From Ensifer canadensis (GTDB lineage Bacteria; Pseudomonadota; Alphaproteobacteria; Rhizobiales; Rhizobiaceae): a stretch of DNA of 64,000 bases. Below are positions 26,304 to 37,132 of the stretch, piece after piece. The stretch is taken from positions 2,728,001 through 2,792,000 of the forward strand of contig NZ_CP083370.1 of assembly GCF_017488845.2 (NCBI RefSeq). Direction: 5' to 3'. Position 1 is the stretch's first letter. Each line of letters starts with the position of its first letter. A program made the translations under genes and the position numbers. A model generated the notes under the pieces. The model searched no databases, was not told where the DNA came from, and worked only from the letters and a program-made list of their open reading frames with translations.

Positions 26304-26924
26304 CTACCTCGAGCTAAGCCCGCCATGCAGCGTCAGGAAATCGACGATCCGGTTGACGCCGTCGCCGCGTTTCATGTCGGTGAAGACAAAGGGCTTTTCC
26401 GCCCGCATCCGGGTCGCGTCACGATCCATGACGTCGAGGTCGGCGCCGACATAGGGCGCCAGATCCCGCTTGTTGATGACAAGCAGGTCAGATTTGGTGA
26501 TGCCCGGCCCGCCCTTGCGCGGGATTTCCTCGCCCTGGCAGACGGAGATGACATAGATCGTCAGGTCGGCCAGATCAGGCGAGAAGGTGGCGGCCAGATT
26601 GTCGCCGCCGGATTCGATGAAGACGATATCGAGATCGGGAAAGCGACGGTTGAGATCGGCGATTGCCTGCAAGTTGATTGTCGCATCCTCGCGGATAGCC
26701 GTGTGCGGGCATCCGCCGGTCTCGACGCCGACGATGCGGTCCGACGGCAGCGCCTGCATGCGCACCAGCGCTTCGGCATCTTCCTTGGTGTAGATGTCGT
26801 TGGTCACGACCGCGACCGAGTAATTCTCCCGCATCGCCTTGCAGAGCTTGTCCGTCAGCGCCGTCTTACCCGAACCGACAGGCCCGCCGATGCCGACACG
26901 CAGGGGACCATTCTTCGATGCCAT
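26304..26924 (-). CDS. ureG: Urease accessory GTPase UreG
   Basis: SIMIBI-class GTPase that powers nickel insertion into apo-urease together with UreD, UreF and UreE, 206 aa. P-loop [12 protein letters not shown] (about 10-21), the metal-binding CPH motif in [10 protein letters not shown], and the guanine-specificity motif NKRDL are all present. AAGGAA lies 8 bases before the ATG at 26924. A longer in-frame extension upstream runs through a RIME element and is not part of the protein. It is the last gene of the ureEFG group, separated from ureF by that RIME. Confidence 0.96.
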   Translation of the reverse strand: MASKNGPLRVGIGGPVGSGKTALTDKLCKAMRENYSVAVVTNDIYTKEDAEALVRMQALPSDRIVGVETGGCPHTAIREDATINLQAIADLNRRFPDLDIVFIESGGDNLAATFSPDLADLTIYVISVCQGEEIPRKGGPGITKSDLLVINKRDLAPYVGADLDVMDRDATRMRAEKPFVFTDMKRGDGVNRIVDFLTLHGGLSSR

Positions 26925-26938
26925 GTGACGTTCCTTTC

Positions 26939-27041
26939 TAGAGCATTTCCAGGAAAAGCGTGAAACCTTCTCCGCTAGGAAACGCGTAAAAACAAAGAGA
27001 TAGAGCGTTTCCACGTCTCCGTCCGAACTGGAAACGCTCTA
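26939..27041. repeat. RIME1-type intergenic element between ureF and ureG
   Basis: Two palindromic units, TAGAGCATTTCCAGG... and ATAGAGCGTTTCC...GGAAACGCTCTA, about 103 bases. It fills almost all of the 130-base gap between the ureF stop and the ureG start, so it is transcribed inside the urease accessory operon. Confidence 0.85.
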
Positions 27042-27054
27042 TGGCCGCGCACGC

Positions 27055-27726
27055 TTACGAGCGGAACAGCCGCGAATGCAGGGTCTCGTGTCTGAGAGAT
27101 GAAATATCGGCTGCGATCGTGGCCGAGCCAAGGTCTTCCAGCGATGCGGCGCTCGCCTTTCGCGCCACTGCAGCGATGGTCGGCTCAAGGGCTGCGATCA
27201 GCCCGACGCCGTCACGTTGGCCGGTGACGCCGCAGCGAATGGCCACCGATACGGCATTGGATACGGACGCATGCAGATAGGCGGCAATCGCCGGCTCGAG
27301 GCCTGTGGCGTGGGCACCCGCAACCGCACCGACGGCGACCGGATAGGCGGTTCTTTCTCCCAGCCGATCGAGCACGGTGTGCGGCCAATGCCGCGCTGCC
27401 GCCAGAAAGGCTTCGCCCTGCAGCATGGTTTCCATGTGCCGTTCGCAATTTGCCGCCATCGCCTCGGCAAGCTCGATCACGGATTGAAGCTGCACCGGCT
27501 CGCCGAAACCGCGATAGGCTTCGCCAAGCAGCACCGCATCGTTCCAGCCGGATCCGTGGCAAAGAAGCGTCTCCAGCCACAGCCGCAGGCTCTCGATATC
27601 GCTGACATGGCCATCGTGAACTGCCTGCTCCAACCCGTTCGAATAGGAGAAGGCGCCGACCGGGAAAGCCGGCGACAGCCAGGTCACGAGGCGAAGCAGC
27701 GCCTGCGTGTCGACCCGTTCAGCCAT
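27055..27726 (-). CDS. ureF: Urease accessory protein UreF
   Basis: Member of the UreD-UreF-UreG nickel-loading complex, 223 aa, all-alpha. Typical N-terminal block: [20 protein letters not shown], then GLEQAVHDG. Also [19 protein letters not shown] near the C-terminal half. The ATG at 27726 lies inside the His-rich end of ureE (8-base overlap), so translation is coupled. No separate Shine-Dalgarno sequence is visible. Length is normal. Confidence 0.95.
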   Translation of the reverse strand: MAERVDTQALLRLVTWLSPAFPVGAFSYSNGLEQAVHDGHVSDIESLRLWLETLLCHGSGWNDAVLLGEAYRGFGEPVQLQSVIELAEAMAANCERHMETMLQGEAFLAAARHWPHTVLDRLGERTAYPVAVGAVAGAHATGLEPAIAAYLHASVSNAVSVAIRCGVTGQRDGVGLIAALEPTIAAVARKASAASLEDLGSATIAADISSLRHETLHSRLFRS

Positions 27727-28192
27727 GGTGATGGTGGTGGCCGTGATCGTGGCCTCCGGCCGCGTGATAAGCGCCGCGCAGCGGATGGAACGGCTCGGAG
27801 ATTTCGACGACCGCCGCCCCCAGCCCCTCAAGCATCGCCCGAATGACCGGATCGCGGGAAATCAGGATGCGGCCTGTCTCGATCTGCGCCGGGAGGTGGC
27901 GATTGCCCAGATGCCAGGCCAGTTCGACGAGATGCAACGGGTCGCGCGGACGGATCTCGTAAAGCGCTTCGGATGCCGCAACGATGCGGATATGACCGCC
28001 ACCCTCGAGCACCAGCAGGTCGCCGTCGGCCAGCATCACCGCTTCCTTCAGGTCAAGCATGACGACATCGTCGTTTTCGAGATGCAGCAGCTTGCGGCGC
28101 AGATGCCGCGCATCGTGGGCCAAGGTGATGCTGTGCAACGGCGCCTCGTCCCTGGGTCCGGGCGAAAGTACCTCGGTCGACCGATAGGGCAT
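27719..28192 (-). CDS. ureE: Urease accessory metallochaperone UreE
   Basis: Nickel-binding chaperone delivering Ni(II) to the urease assembly complex, 157 aa. The N-terminal peptide-binding domain is followed by a metal-binding domain with a C-terminal histidine-rich tail ([12 protein letters not shown]). Core motifs [12 protein letters not shown] and [14 protein letters not shown] are present. It starts 1 base after the stop of the upstream monooxygenase-type gene and overlaps ureF, so all are one transcript. Confidence 0.95.
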   Translation of the reverse strand: MPYRSTEVLSPGPRDEAPLHSITLAHDARHLRRKLLHLENDDVVMLDLKEAVMLADGDLLVLEGGGHIRIVAASEALYEIRPRDPLHLVELAWHLGNRHLPAQIETGRILISRDPVIRAMLEGLGAAVVEISEPFHPLRGAYHAAGGHDHGHHHHHG

Positions 28193-28193
28193 C

Positions 28194-28490
28194 TCAGAGC
28201 ACCTCGACCTTTTCCGGGTGCACGAGCTCGATGCGCGCTTCGACCAGCAGATCCGCCGTCGCGACCTGGAACGCCTTCAGATGCGGCTCGGCAAAATGGG
28301 CGTCGACCGCGGCCTTGTCCTTCCAGGTTTCGACAAACACCAGCGCGTCGGGATCGGCAGGCTTTTGATAGAGCTCGTAGCTGATGCAGCCTGCCTCCCG
28401 CCGCGTTCCTTCGATCAGGGGCTCGGCCAGCGTCAGGATTTCCACGCCCTTGCCCGGGTGCGCCGTCAGATATGCAATAATGTAAACCAT
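28194..28490 (-). CDS. Antibiotic-biosynthesis-monooxygenase (ABM) domain protein, YgiN-like
   Basis: Small alpha+beta-barrel protein of 98 aa with the ABM fold signature: [18 protein letters not shown] at the start, [19 protein letters not shown] in the middle, and [10 protein letters not shown] with the conserved histidine. Such proteins include quinol monooxygenases, but many have no known activity. GAGGG lies upstream of the ATG at 28490. It is first in the transcript that continues into ureE and ureF, just downstream of a terminator. A role in urease maturation has no support beyond position. Confidence 0.82.
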   Translation of the reverse strand: MVYIIAYLTAHPGKGVEILTLAEPLIEGTRREAGCISYELYQKPADPDALVFVETWKDKAAVDAHFAEPHLKAFQVATADLLVEARIELVHPEKVEVL

Positions 28491-28529
28491 TGAACCCTCG
28501 ACATCTTTTCTGCCTGGCACTGTAGCAAG

Positions 28530-28558
28530 AAAAAACCCCGGCGCTAGCACCGGGGTTT
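28530..28558 (-). terminator. Rho-independent terminator of the peroxiredoxin gene
   Basis: A perfect 9-bp stem AAACCCCGG / CCGGGGTTT with an 8-nt loop has six A on the left, which gives a T-run on the minus strand. It separates the peroxiredoxin gene from the ABM-ureEF transcript. Confidence 0.9.
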
Positions 28559-28584
28559 CAAAAATCGATCCGTCGTCAGCCGGA

Positions 28585-29124
28585 TCAGGCTGCGAGCTTC
28601 TGCGACTTCAGCGTCTCGAGAATGTTCTGCGGCGAGGAAACGCCGTAGGGATCGCTGTCGCAATTGTCGGAGTAGCCTTCCTCTTCGAACCACTGTTCGA
28701 CGACACCGTTGTTGACAACGGCAGCATAGCGCCAGGAGCGCATGCCGAAGCCGAGATTATCCTTGGCGACGAGCATGCCCATCTTGCGGGTGAACTCGCC
28801 CGAGCCATCGGGGATCAGCTTGACGTTCTCGAGGCTCTGCGACTTGCCCCAGGCGTTCATCACGAAGGCGTCGTTGACCGAGATGCAGTAGATTTCGTCA
28901 ACGCCTTCGGAGCGGAACTCGGCCGTCAGCTTTTCGAAGTCGGGCAGCTGGAAGGTCGAGCAGGTGGGCGTGAAGGCGCCCGGCAGCGAAAACAACACGA
29001 CACGCTTGCCGGCGAAGTAATCGTCGGAGGAAACGTCGTGCCAACGGAACGGGTTGGAGCCGCCGACGGCTTCATCGCGAACGCGGGTGCGGAACGTTAC
29101 GGAGGGTACTTTTCTGCCGAGCAT
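28585..29124 (-). CDS. Peroxiredoxin, Prx5/atypical 2-Cys type
   Basis: Thiol peroxidase reducing hydrogen and alkyl peroxides, 179 aa. The active-site motif PGAFTPTCST gives the peroxidatic Cys55. Cys80 (EIYCISVND) and a C-terminal cysteine in YSDNCDSDP are candidate resolving residues. The end DPYGVSSPQNILETLKS is as in proteobacterial Prx5-like proteins. AAGGAG lies 7 bases before the ATG at 29124. Another ATG at 29130 overlaps this ribosome site. It lies inside the urease region but has its own terminator. Probably cytosolic oxidative-stress defence. Confidence 0.9.
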   Translation of the reverse strand: MLGRKVPSVTFRTRVRDEAVGGSNPFRWHDVSSDDYFAGKRVVLFSLPGAFTPTCSTFQLPDFEKLTAEFRSEGVDEIYCISVNDAFVMNAWGKSQSLENVKLIPDGSGEFTRKMGMLVAKDNLGFGMRSWRYAAVVNNGVVEQWFEEEGYSDNCDSDPYGVSSPQNILETLKSQKLAA

Positions 29125-29319
29125 GGTCATCTCCTTCAGTGCAGGCACTCGATTGCGAGCGGCCTTGGGAGAACAGTCGCGATCGAGGAAAATATCAGCT
29201 CGTTTCCTACCGGAAATTCCGCTGCGGTGCAGCACGAAAGGCGTCGATTCACACCCGCGCATGGCAGACATGCGACAAGCGCATGCCTGTGGCGATCCCG
29301 AACCGGCGCGGACAATGTC

Positions 29320-30021
29320 TCAGTTGTGTAGCCGCAGGGACAGGCCAAGAGTGGAAGGCAAGGGATTCCAGAACCCCGTCTGCAGTCCGGCTTCTCTCAA
29401 TGCCCGCGCCGTCCAGGTGTTGCATCCAAACAGTGCATTGAAGCTGCCCTCCGCCTCAAAGAAGCGGTCGGCATAACCATAGGAAAAGCCCTCGATCGGA
29501 AAGACGGCGCCGCCGTTCCTGGCAAAGCTTCCGGAGATGAACGTCATCAGCTTCTCGAACTCGGCGCGCTTGAGGTCAACGCTCGTAACCGACGGCTGGG
29601 GTTCGACGATCGCCCCGGCAATATCGACATGCATAACGGAACGGTCGAGCGCCAGCGCCCTCAAGACCGGCATTGGCTTCAGCTCCGACCATGTCGGCGT
29701 TTCCAGGTAGAACGAGCGGCCACCCCAGCCGAAGATCAGCCATCGCGCCTCCGGGTGATCCAGAGGCACGCCTGCCTCGCCGGCGAAGGCAAACCGCGTC
29801 CGCGTCTCGTCATTGAGGGGAATGGCGATATCGGTGTGGATCGGACTGGCGAGGATCAGGACGCGTTCGCCGGCAACAGCCGGCTCAACCGCAGCGGCCG
29901 TGGCCGTCTTCGGCAACAGCGGTCGCGGCACGACCATCCCGAGGACGACTGCCAGGACAAGACCCGACACCCCGTAGGCGGTCCACTTGAAGGCCCGCCA
30001 GCTACCGCTTTTTCGAGACAA
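29320..30021 (-). CDS. Urease-region conserved membrane-anchored protein (DUF2459/TIGR02117 type)
   Basis: Protein of about 233 aa with an N-terminal hydrophobic anchor (VSGLVLAVVLGMVVPRP) and a soluble domain containing LILASPIHTDIAIPL, WLIFGWGGRSFYLETPTW and FGCNTWTARALREAGL. These match the family named for its place in urease regions (TIGR02117). Function is unknown. The best start is TTG at 30021, just after the ureC stop. No good ATG exists outside ureC, and the ribosome site is weak, so translation may be coupled to ureC. The cysteine and histidines are conserved-looking and could be catalytic. Confidence 0.8.
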   Translation of the reverse strand: MSRKSGSWRAFKWTAYGVSGLVLAVVLGMVVPRPLLPKTATAAAVEPAVAGERVLILASPIHTDIAIPLNDETRTRFAFAGEAGVPLDHPEARWLIFGWGGRSFYLETPTWSELKPMPVLRALALDRSVMHVDIAGAIVEPQPSVTSVDLKRAEFEKLMTFISGSFARNGGAVFPIEGFSYGYADRFFEAEGSFNALFGCNTWTARALREAGLQTGFWNPLPSTLGLSLRLHN

Positions 30022-30034
30022 AATCGTTTGCCGC

Positions 30035-31747
<1,713 letters not shown>

Positions 31748-31751
31748 GGGT

Positions 31752-32396
31752 TCAGGCTCCTTGGGACAAGTCTGAAGAAGAAGGGGAAAGACGGCGAAGA
31801 CGGCCCTCGGCCGCAAGTGCGTCGACGTACCGGCGCTCGGCGGCAAAGGGATGCCACTCCCAACCGACATGGCCGAAGCCAGCCAGAACGACCAGATCGT
31901 CGGCCGATGCAAAACCGGAAAGCACGTCGGCAATCACGACCATGCCGCTCGACGGCACGACATAAGGCGTGGGCGCGAACCGCGACAGATCCCGGTCCAG
32001 CTGCTCGTGCGCTGCGAGGGGGACGACCCGATGCACCCGGCCGGTCGCCGTTGTAAAACTCTCGAAACCGCAAGTGTAGTCGTCGCAGAAGTCGTCGAGA
32101 TCCGGATGCGTTTCGGCCAGTGCCGCGCGCATGCCGGCAAACTTTTCAGCCGACCGAACGCTCCAGATCTCGCGTGCCTGCCGCACGGCGGCGCTGTTCT
32201 TCCAGCGCCCGCCACCAAGCATGGCAAGCGCCGGCCGGCCAGTATTGCAGACGGCGACGATATCGGTCCTCGCCCCGCCGGTGCCGACAGAACGGCAATC
32301 GTTGAAACGAATGACGACATCGGCCGTATCGATCGTTGCCGCAGCGCCTTCCGGCACTTCTCCATTCCCCACGATCATGATGGTGCGGCCAGACAT
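31752..32396 (-). CDS. Urease operon accessory protein, glycosyltransferase family 29-like
   Basis: Protein of 214 aa starting [20 protein letters not shown], followed by [20 protein letters not shown]. The GNGEVP and RFNDCR patterns are like the donor-binding sialyl motifs of family 29 sialyltransferases. Later blocks include [16 protein letters not shown] and [17 protein letters not shown]. In rhizobia this gene is commonly labelled urease operon accessory protein without a shown function. It is packed between an LprI-like gene and ureC (4-5 bases on each side). Only a weak GGAAAA ribosome site is seen. An acceptor sugar or protein is unknown. Confidence 0.7.
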   Translation of the reverse strand: MSGRTIMIVGNGEVPEGAAATIDTADVVIRFNDCRSVGTGGARTDIVAVCNTGRPALAMLGGGRWKNSAAVRQAREIWSVRSAEKFAGMRAALAETHPDLDDFCDDYTCGFESFTTATGRVHRVVPLAAHEQLDRDLSRFAPTPYVVPSSGMVVIADVLSGFASADDLVVLAGFGHVGWEWHPFAAERRYVDALAAEGRLRRLSPSSSDLSQGA

Positions 32397-32401
32397 CAGC
32401 G

Positions 32402-32824
32402 CTAGTTTTCCGTGGGCTCGAGCAGCTCTTTGAGTTCCGTGGTGCGGGCCGCAGTCAGCTGCGCCAGGCAGCCGGATACCAGCATCGGCTCCATCGATCC
32501 GCCGCGCGCTTCGAAGCCGGCAAGCTCGCACTGGCCGTCGCGGTAGCCGATCCAGGCGCGCTGCGCCTTCTTCAACGCCTCCTCCGCGCCGACATAGTCG
32601 GCGCTGATGTCACCCAGTTCCTTGTCCTTGGCCCGCATCGCCGCAACGGTCTGCTTGTAGACCGTGTTGAGTTCAGCGTCGGCCGCCTCATAATCCTTGT
32701 TGGAGCAGATGTTCATATCCGCCTGCGTCATTGCATTGGCGCAATCGACATCATCCTCCTGCGCCAGCGCGGGCATGGCCGCCAGCAGCAAGGCGCTCGC
32801 GATAAGCGTCGTTCGCATCATCAT
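32402..32824 (-). CDS. LprI-family secreted protein (DUF1311, lysozyme-inhibitor-like)
   Basis: Exported protein of 140 aa. The signal peptide MMMRTTLIASALLLAAMPALA is cleaved before QEDDVDCANA. The domain has the four-cysteine pattern of the DUF1311/LprI family (DCANAMTQADMNICS, then AQRAWIGYRDGQCELAGFEA and SGCLAQLT). Family members include an inhibitor of lysozyme-type enzymes in Mycobacterium. The start is one of three consecutive ATG codons ending at 32824, 2 bases from the ureB stop. A periplasmic protein inside an operon for a cytosolic enzyme is unexpected. Confidence 0.82.
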   Translation of the reverse strand: MMMRTTLIASALLLAAMPALAQEDDVDCANAMTQADMNICSNKDYEAADAELNTVYKQTVAAMRAKDKELGDISADYVGAEEALKKAQRAWIGYRDGQCELAGFEARGGSMEPMLVSGCLAQLTAARTTELKELLEPTEN

Positions 32825-32826
32825 GC

Positions 32827-33132
32827 TCAAAGCTTTCCCATGACCTGCTGGCGGAAACCAAAAACCTCGCGCTTGCCCGAAAGCGGGATGAGCGTGACCT
32901 GTCTTTTCTGTCCCGGCTCGAAGCGGACGGCGGTGCCTGCGGGAATGTCCAGTCGTTTGCCATGGGCGGCACTGCGATCGAAGTCGAGCCCGGCATTGGT
33001 CTCGGCAAAGTGATAGTGGCTGCCGACCTGCACCGGCCGGTCGCCGGTATTGGAGACCTCGATCGTCACCGTCTCAAGCCCGTGGTTGAGTTCGATATCG
33101 CCGCTTGCGGCAATGATTTCCCCTGGGATCAT
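32827..33132 (-). CDS. ureB: Urease subunit beta
   Basis: Structural subunit of urease, 101 aa. Starts [18 protein letters not shown] and carries the family blocks [19 protein letters not shown] and [15 protein letters not shown]. Length is normal for the separate bacterial beta subunit. It lies between the DUF1272 gene and the LprI-like gene in the ure transcript. Confidence 0.97.
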   Translation of the reverse strand: MIPGEIIAASGDIELNHGLETVTIEVSNTGDRPVQVGSHYHFAETNAGLDFDRSAAHGKRLDIPAGTAVRFEPGQKRQVTLIPLSGKREVFGFRQQVMGKL

Positions 33133-33151
33133 CTGAGTTCCCTCTCCCTTG

Positions 33152-33406
33152 TCAGGCCGCGTCGACGTCGGCGCAGCCGAGCGGCTTCAGCACCCGTTCG
33201 GTCGATGCCGGATATTTCACAAGCAGCGCGGCCGGGCGTACCGGGCGCCGGGTAAACTCGCCGCCGCAGTTCGGGCAGGTGCCACCGAGCGTGCCTTCGA
33301 CACAATCGACGCAAAAGGTGCACTCGAAGGTGCAGATCATCGCGTCGCGGCTCTCTGGCGGCAGATCCTTGTCGCAGCATTCGCAGTTCGGACGCAGTGC
33401 CAACAT
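33152..33406 (-). CDS. DUF1272 zinc-ribbon protein
   Basis: Small protein of 84 aa with many cysteines: [28 protein letters not shown] and CPNCGGEF, arranged as one or two zinc ribbons. The C-terminal part [19 protein letters not shown] is the other family mark. Function unknown. It is inserted between ureA and ureB (12 and 19 bases), and this order is one I associate with rhizobial urease operons. A metal-handling role is a guess. Confidence 0.85.
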   Translation of the reverse strand: MLALRPNCECCDKDLPPESRDAMICTFECTFCVDCVEGTLGGTCPNCGGEFTRRPVRPAALLVKYPASTERVLKPLGCADVDAA

Positions 33407-33418
33407 GTCTCAGCCTCC

Positions 33419-33721
33419 TCAGCGGATCGGTTCGTGCACAGTGACGAGCTTGGTACCGTCAGGGAAGGTCGCCTCCACCTGGATGTCGTGGATCATCTCC
33501 GCGATCCCCTCCATCACCTGTGCACGGGTGATCACATGGGCGCCCGCCTCCATCAGCTCCGCGACCGATCGGCCGTCACGCGCACCTTCGACAACGAAGT
33601 CAGTAATCAGCGCGATCGCCTCTGGATGATTAAGCTTGACTCCGCGCTCCAGGCGGCGGCGGGCAACCATCGCAGCCATGGAAATCAACAGCTTGTCCTT
33701 TTCGCGCGGGGTAAGATTCAT
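33419..33721 (-). CDS. ureA: Urease subunit gamma
   Basis: Structural subunit of urease, 100 aa: [20 protein letters not shown] at the start, then [17 protein letters not shown] and the end [18 protein letters not shown], all standard. It lies 25 bases after ureD and starts the structural-gene part of the operon. The ribosome site is weak. Confidence 0.97.
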   Translation of the reverse strand: MNLTPREKDKLLISMAAMVARRRLERGVKLNHPEAIALITDFVVEGARDGRSVAELMEAGAHVITRAQVMEGIAEMIHDIQVEATFPDGTKLVTVHEPIR

Positions 33722-33746
33722 GCGTCGCCACCGGTTTGATTGTGGA

Positions 33747-34586
33747 TTAGAGGACCCAGACTTTCGGCACTGTCTCTTGCTTGCGCAAGTGCGAAATGAC
33801 CGGGATGAGGATTTTTCTGAGCGAGAAGCCGTCCGCGGCAGCAAAGCGCGCAACCAGCTTGTCGCGACCACCGAGCTTGATGTGGCTGACGCCCGCCCCC
33901 ACTTGCGTTTCGAGGAGTGCGCGCAGCCGCGGCAGCAGCAATTCACAATCCGGTCCGGTGTAGAACAGCGTCGCAAATGCCACGCTGCCGCCGAGCACTG
34001 CAGTCCGGGCGACAAGAGCGGCGATATCATCGGCAAAGGTCAGGTTTTCGGCATGCAACAGCCGGCCGCCGACGCGAATGCGCCAGCGATCTCGCAAGAG
34101 GCCTGTCTGCATCGCTTCGCCCATCGCCTTGCGGCCGAGCAGCACGGCCTCGACGGCAAGGAACGTCGCGCCGTCCTCGAGCTCGACATCGAGCGAGCGT
34201 GTCAGCGATGCGCGGTCGAACAGGATCGTCTCCTGCGGCAGCCAATCGACGCGTGCGCCAGCCGCCACGTCGATGCGTGTCGTGACATCGACCGTGCCGG
34301 CACTCGCCTTGTAGATCTTCTCGCAGGCCTGCGTGGTGACGGTGAGCTCGGTCGCCGCACCGGCCTCGATCTCCCAGAGCATGCGGTCGCCGCCGGTGAG
34401 CCCACCCGACGAGTTGATCAGCACGGCTTCCATCGAAGTATCGAAGGTTTTCGGCAGCCGAATCTTTGCGCAGCCTTCCTGGTAAAGCTCGGCAACGCGC
34501 GTTTGACCGACGGCCACTTTCGCGACCAGTCGTCCTTTTCCGAACGCCCGCTGCGGGGCGATGATAGCCGCATTGCTCATGTTCAT
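33747..34586 (-). CDS. ureD: Urease accessory protein UreD
   Basis: Scaffold of the UreD-UreF-UreG activation complex, 279 aa. Family blocks: [32 protein letters not shown] and [12 protein letters not shown]. The ATG at 34586 is used, with a second ATG at 34580. Both have poor ribosome sites. It is the first gene of the ure transcript. The 111-base gap upstream contains A/T-rich sequence that may hold the promoter. No terminator is obvious between the upstream hydroxyacid dehydrogenase and ureD. Confidence 0.93.
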   Translation of the reverse strand: MNMSNAAIIAPQRAFGKGRLVAKVAVGQTRVAELYQEGCAKIRLPKTFDTSMEAVLINSSGGLTGGDRMLWEIEAGAATELTVTTQACEKIYKASAGTVDVTTRIDVAAGARVDWLPQETILFDRASLTRSLDVELEDGATFLAVEAVLLGRKAMGEAMQTGLLRDRWRIRVGGRLLHAENLTFADDIAALVARTAVLGGSVAFATLFYTGPDCELLLPRLRALLETQVGAGVSHIKLGGRDKLVARFAAADGFSLRKILIPVISHLRKQETVPKVWVL

Positions 34587-34697
34587 CGGCCGACATCGTC
34601 GGCATCCCGAGGCGCCAAGTCAAGCTATTGTTTTGCAAAGAAAATCGGCAAGGTGATTGCTTTATGGGCAGCGTTTGCCCATCAAACAGCCACCATC

Positions 34698-35672
34698 TCA
34701 GGCGACCCTATCCGGCGGCTCTCGCCCCTCGAAGAAGGCGGTGATGTTGTCGACCACCTTCATGCCCATCGCGACGCGTGTCTCCTCGGTCGCGCTGCCG
34801 AGATGCGGCAGCAGAACGACATTTTCGAGCGCCCGCAGGCCCTCCGGCACATTCGGTTCCGCCTCGAAAACATCGAGGCCGGCGCCTTTGATCACTCCGT
34901 TCTTCAGCGCCTCGATCAACGCCGGCTCGTCGACCACATCGCCGCGCGCGGTGTTGACGAGATAGGCGCCCTTTTTCATCATCGCCAGCCGCTCGGCATT
35001 GATGAGGTGCCGGTTCTCGCCACCGCCGGGGCAGTGCAACGAGACGAAATCCGCAATCGCAAGCACCTCGTCGACGGTACCGAGCTGGCGCGCGCCATAG
35101 CGTGCGGCTTCCGCCGCATCGACACGCGAGCGGTTGTAGAACACCACCTCCATGTCGAACCCGAAATGGCAGCGTTTTGCCATCGCCTTGCCGATGCGGC
35201 CGAAACCGATGATCCCCAGCGTCTTGCCGGTCACCTTGCTGCCAATCATGTGGGTCGGCCGCCAGCCGGTCCATTCGCCGGCCCTGATCTGACGCTCCCC
35301 TTCGCCCGCACGCCGCGCGACGGCAAGCAGCAGCGTCATGGCGATATCGGCAGTGCAATCGGTCAGAACGCCGGGCGTGTTGGTAACGGCGATGTTTGCG
35401 GCCTTGGCGGCGGCAACATCGATGTGGTTGTAACCGACACCATAGTTGCCGAGGATCTTTGCCCTGATGTCGCCGCCGTCGAACAGGCTTGCCGGCAGGC
35501 GGTCGGAGACCGTCGGCAGCACCGCGTCAAAGTCGCGCAGCGCCTTTGCCAGCTGATCGGCCGACATCGGTACGTCGCTCTCGTTCAAGACGCCATCAAA
35601 CCGCTCGGCCAGCACGCGCTCCACCGCTTCGGGCCAACGGCGGGTGACGAGAATGCGCGGCTTGGAACTCAT
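34698..35672 (-). CDS. D-isomer-specific 2-hydroxyacid dehydrogenase (glyoxylate/hydroxypyruvate reductase type)
   Basis: NAD(P)H-dependent reductase of 2-oxoacids, 324 aa. The Rossmann motif is LGIIGFGRIGKAMAKR (about 150-165). The catalytic Arg is in NTARGDVVDE, the Glu in AGLDVFEAEP, and the His in LLPHLGSATEE. These form the standard Arg-Glu-His triad. GAGG precedes the ATG at 35672. Best match by pattern is GhrB/GyaR-type glyoxylate reductase, but substrate range is wide in this family. It lies upstream of ureD on the same strand. Confidence 0.88.
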   Translation of the reverse strand: MSSKPRILVTRRWPEAVERVLAERFDGVLNESDVPMSADQLAKALRDFDAVLPTVSDRLPASLFDGGDIRAKILGNYGVGYNHIDVAAAKAANIAVTNTPGVLTDCTADIAMTLLLAVARRAGEGERQIRAGEWTGWRPTHMIGSKVTGKTLGIIGFGRIGKAMAKRCHFGFDMEVVFYNRSRVDAAEAARYGARQLGTVDEVLAIADFVSLHCPGGGENRHLINAERLAMMKKGAYLVNTARGDVVDEPALIEALKNGVIKGAGLDVFEAEPNVPEGLRALENVVLLPHLGSATEETRVAMGMKVVDNITAFFEGREPPDRVA

Positions 35673-35829
35673 GGGACAACCTCTAAAAACAGAATCGTTC
35701 GGCGATAGTGCACGAAATGACGGCGAGAGACAGCCCGCGCGGCCCAACGAAAGAGGCCCGGTGCAATGCCTTGCCGAGGCGAAGTCCGACGAGAATCATC
35801 GCCATCCCCGTTAACACCCGTCCAGAAAC

Positions 35830-35859
35830 AAAAAGCCCGGCGATCGCTCGCCGGGCTTT
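35830..35859 (-). terminator. Rho-independent terminator of the liv operon
   Basis: A perfect 12-bp stem AAAGCCCGGCGA / TCGCCGGGCTTT with a 4-nt loop has five A on its left side, which is a T-run on the minus strand. It lies 40 bases past the livJ stop. Confidence 0.93.
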
Positions 35860-35898
35860 CGAAGTTCTGACGTGGTTCAACGAACCTCGAAGCGAGAT

Positions 35899-37017
35899 TT
35901 ACTCGTTTTCGAAGTAGCTGTACTTGCCGTCTTCACCCTTCTTCCAGGTGTACATGACGTAGTCCGGACGGGTGATGTCGCCCTTTTCGTCATAGCCGAG
36001 TTCGCCAATTGCGGTCTTGAACGGGCCTTTGGCCTTGATCGCTTCGGCAACGGCCTGCGGATCGGTCGTGCCGCCAGCCTTGGCAGCTTCGGCGACAACC
36101 TGCAGAGCAGCGTAGGCGTAGAGCGTGTAGGCTTCCGGTTCGAAGCCGGCGGCGCGGAACTTCTCGACGAGTTCCTTGGCAGCCGGGTTCTTGCGCGGAT
36201 CCGGAGCAAACGTCATCAGCGTGCCGTCAACAGCGTCGCCTGCGATCGAGGCCAGTTCGTTCGAAACGATACCGTCGCCCGACATCAGGGTAGCCTTGAG
36301 GCCCTGGTCCTTCATCTGGCGCATGATCAGGCCAGCTTCGGTGTGCAGACCGCCGTAGTAGACGATCGAGACGCCGGCTTCCTTCATCTTGGCGATGAGG
36401 GCCGAGAAGTCCTTGTCGCCGGTGTTGATGCCTTCATAGAGGGCTTCATTGAGGCCGGCTTCGTTCATCGACTTCTTGGTTTCGTCGGCAAGGCCCTGAC
36501 CATAAGGGGTCTTGTCGTGAATGACGGCGATCTTGGCGTCCTTGTGGTTGGCGGCAAGGAAGGCGCCGGCAACTGCGCCCTGCTGGTCGTCACGACCGCA
36601 AGTGCGGAAGGTGTTCCAGAGGCCGCGCTCGGTGAACTGCGGGTTGGTGGAAGCCGGCGTTACCTGGAGAATGCCGTTTTCGGCATAGACTTCCGAAGCC
36701 GGGATGGACACGCCCGAGTTGAAGTGGCCGACAACGAACTTCACGCCGTCAGCGACGAACTTGTTGGCGACCGAAACGCCCTGCTTGGCGTCGGAAACGT
36801 CGTCGCCGAGTACAACCTTGATCTGTTCCCCATTGATACCGCCGGCAGCATTGATGTCTGCAGCAGCCTGTTCGGCACCTTTCTGCAGCTGTGCACCGAA
36901 CGCAGCGTTCGGGCCGGTCAGCGGGCCAGCAACGCCAACGAGAATATCAGCCCATGCGGTGCCGCTGAAAGCGACCATTGCCGACAGCGCAACGGCCGAC
37001 AGAAGAGACTTTTTCAT
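35899..37017 (-). CDS. livJ: Branched-chain amino acid ABC transporter substrate-binding protein
   Basis: Periplasmic binding protein for leucine/isoleucine/valine-type ligands, 372 aa. The signal peptide is [20 protein letters not shown], ending at AWA, and the mature start is [37 protein letters not shown] and [15 protein letters not shown] are typical of LivJ/BraC-like proteins. GGGAG precedes the ATG at 37017. It is the last gene of the liv operon, set apart by a hairpin-bearing gap (ccggcc / ggccgg at 37101-37117), which often goes with a higher level of binding protein. Confidence 0.93.
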   Translation of the reverse strand: MKKSLLSAVALSAMVAFSGTAWADILVGVAGPLTGPNAAFGAQLQKGAEQAAADINAAGGINGEQIKVVLGDDVSDAKQGVSVANKFVADGVKFVVGHFNSGVSIPASEVYAENGILQVTPASTNPQFTERGLWNTFRTCGRDDQQGAVAGAFLAANHKDAKIAVIHDKTPYGQGLADETKKSMNEAGLNEALYEGINTGDKDFSALIAKMKEAGVSIVYYGGLHTEAGLIMRQMKDQGLKATLMSGDGIVSNELASIAGDAVDGTLMTFAPDPRKNPAAKELVEKFRAAGFEPEAYTLYAYAALQVVAEAAKAGGTTDPQAVAEAIKAKGPFKTAIGELGYDEKGDITRPDYVMYTWKKGEDGKYSYFENE

Positions 37018-37132
37018 TTTGTTACTCCCAATTATCCGAGCGGGTCTCGTTACCAACCTGCGCAATGCCCACCGTAATTCGCGCCGGTATTTCTTTCGCA
37101 CCGGCCGCGGCGGCCGGCGCGCGCTGTTCCCA

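Noticed and set aside
26925..27014. A 30-codon N-terminal extension of ureG (ending [11 protein letters not shown]).
   Set aside because: It is read through the RIME element. UreG proteins start near the P-loop as in the shorter form, which has a good ribosome site.
27723..27740. A run of GGTGATGGTGGTGG resembling a simple-sequence repeat.
   Set aside because: It is the coding sequence of the histidine-rich tail of UreE on the other strand.
34664..34682. ATGGGCA / TGCCCAT hairpin between the hydroxyacid dehydrogenase and ureD as a terminator.
   Set aside because: Only 7 bp and no T-run on the minus strand. Too weak to call.
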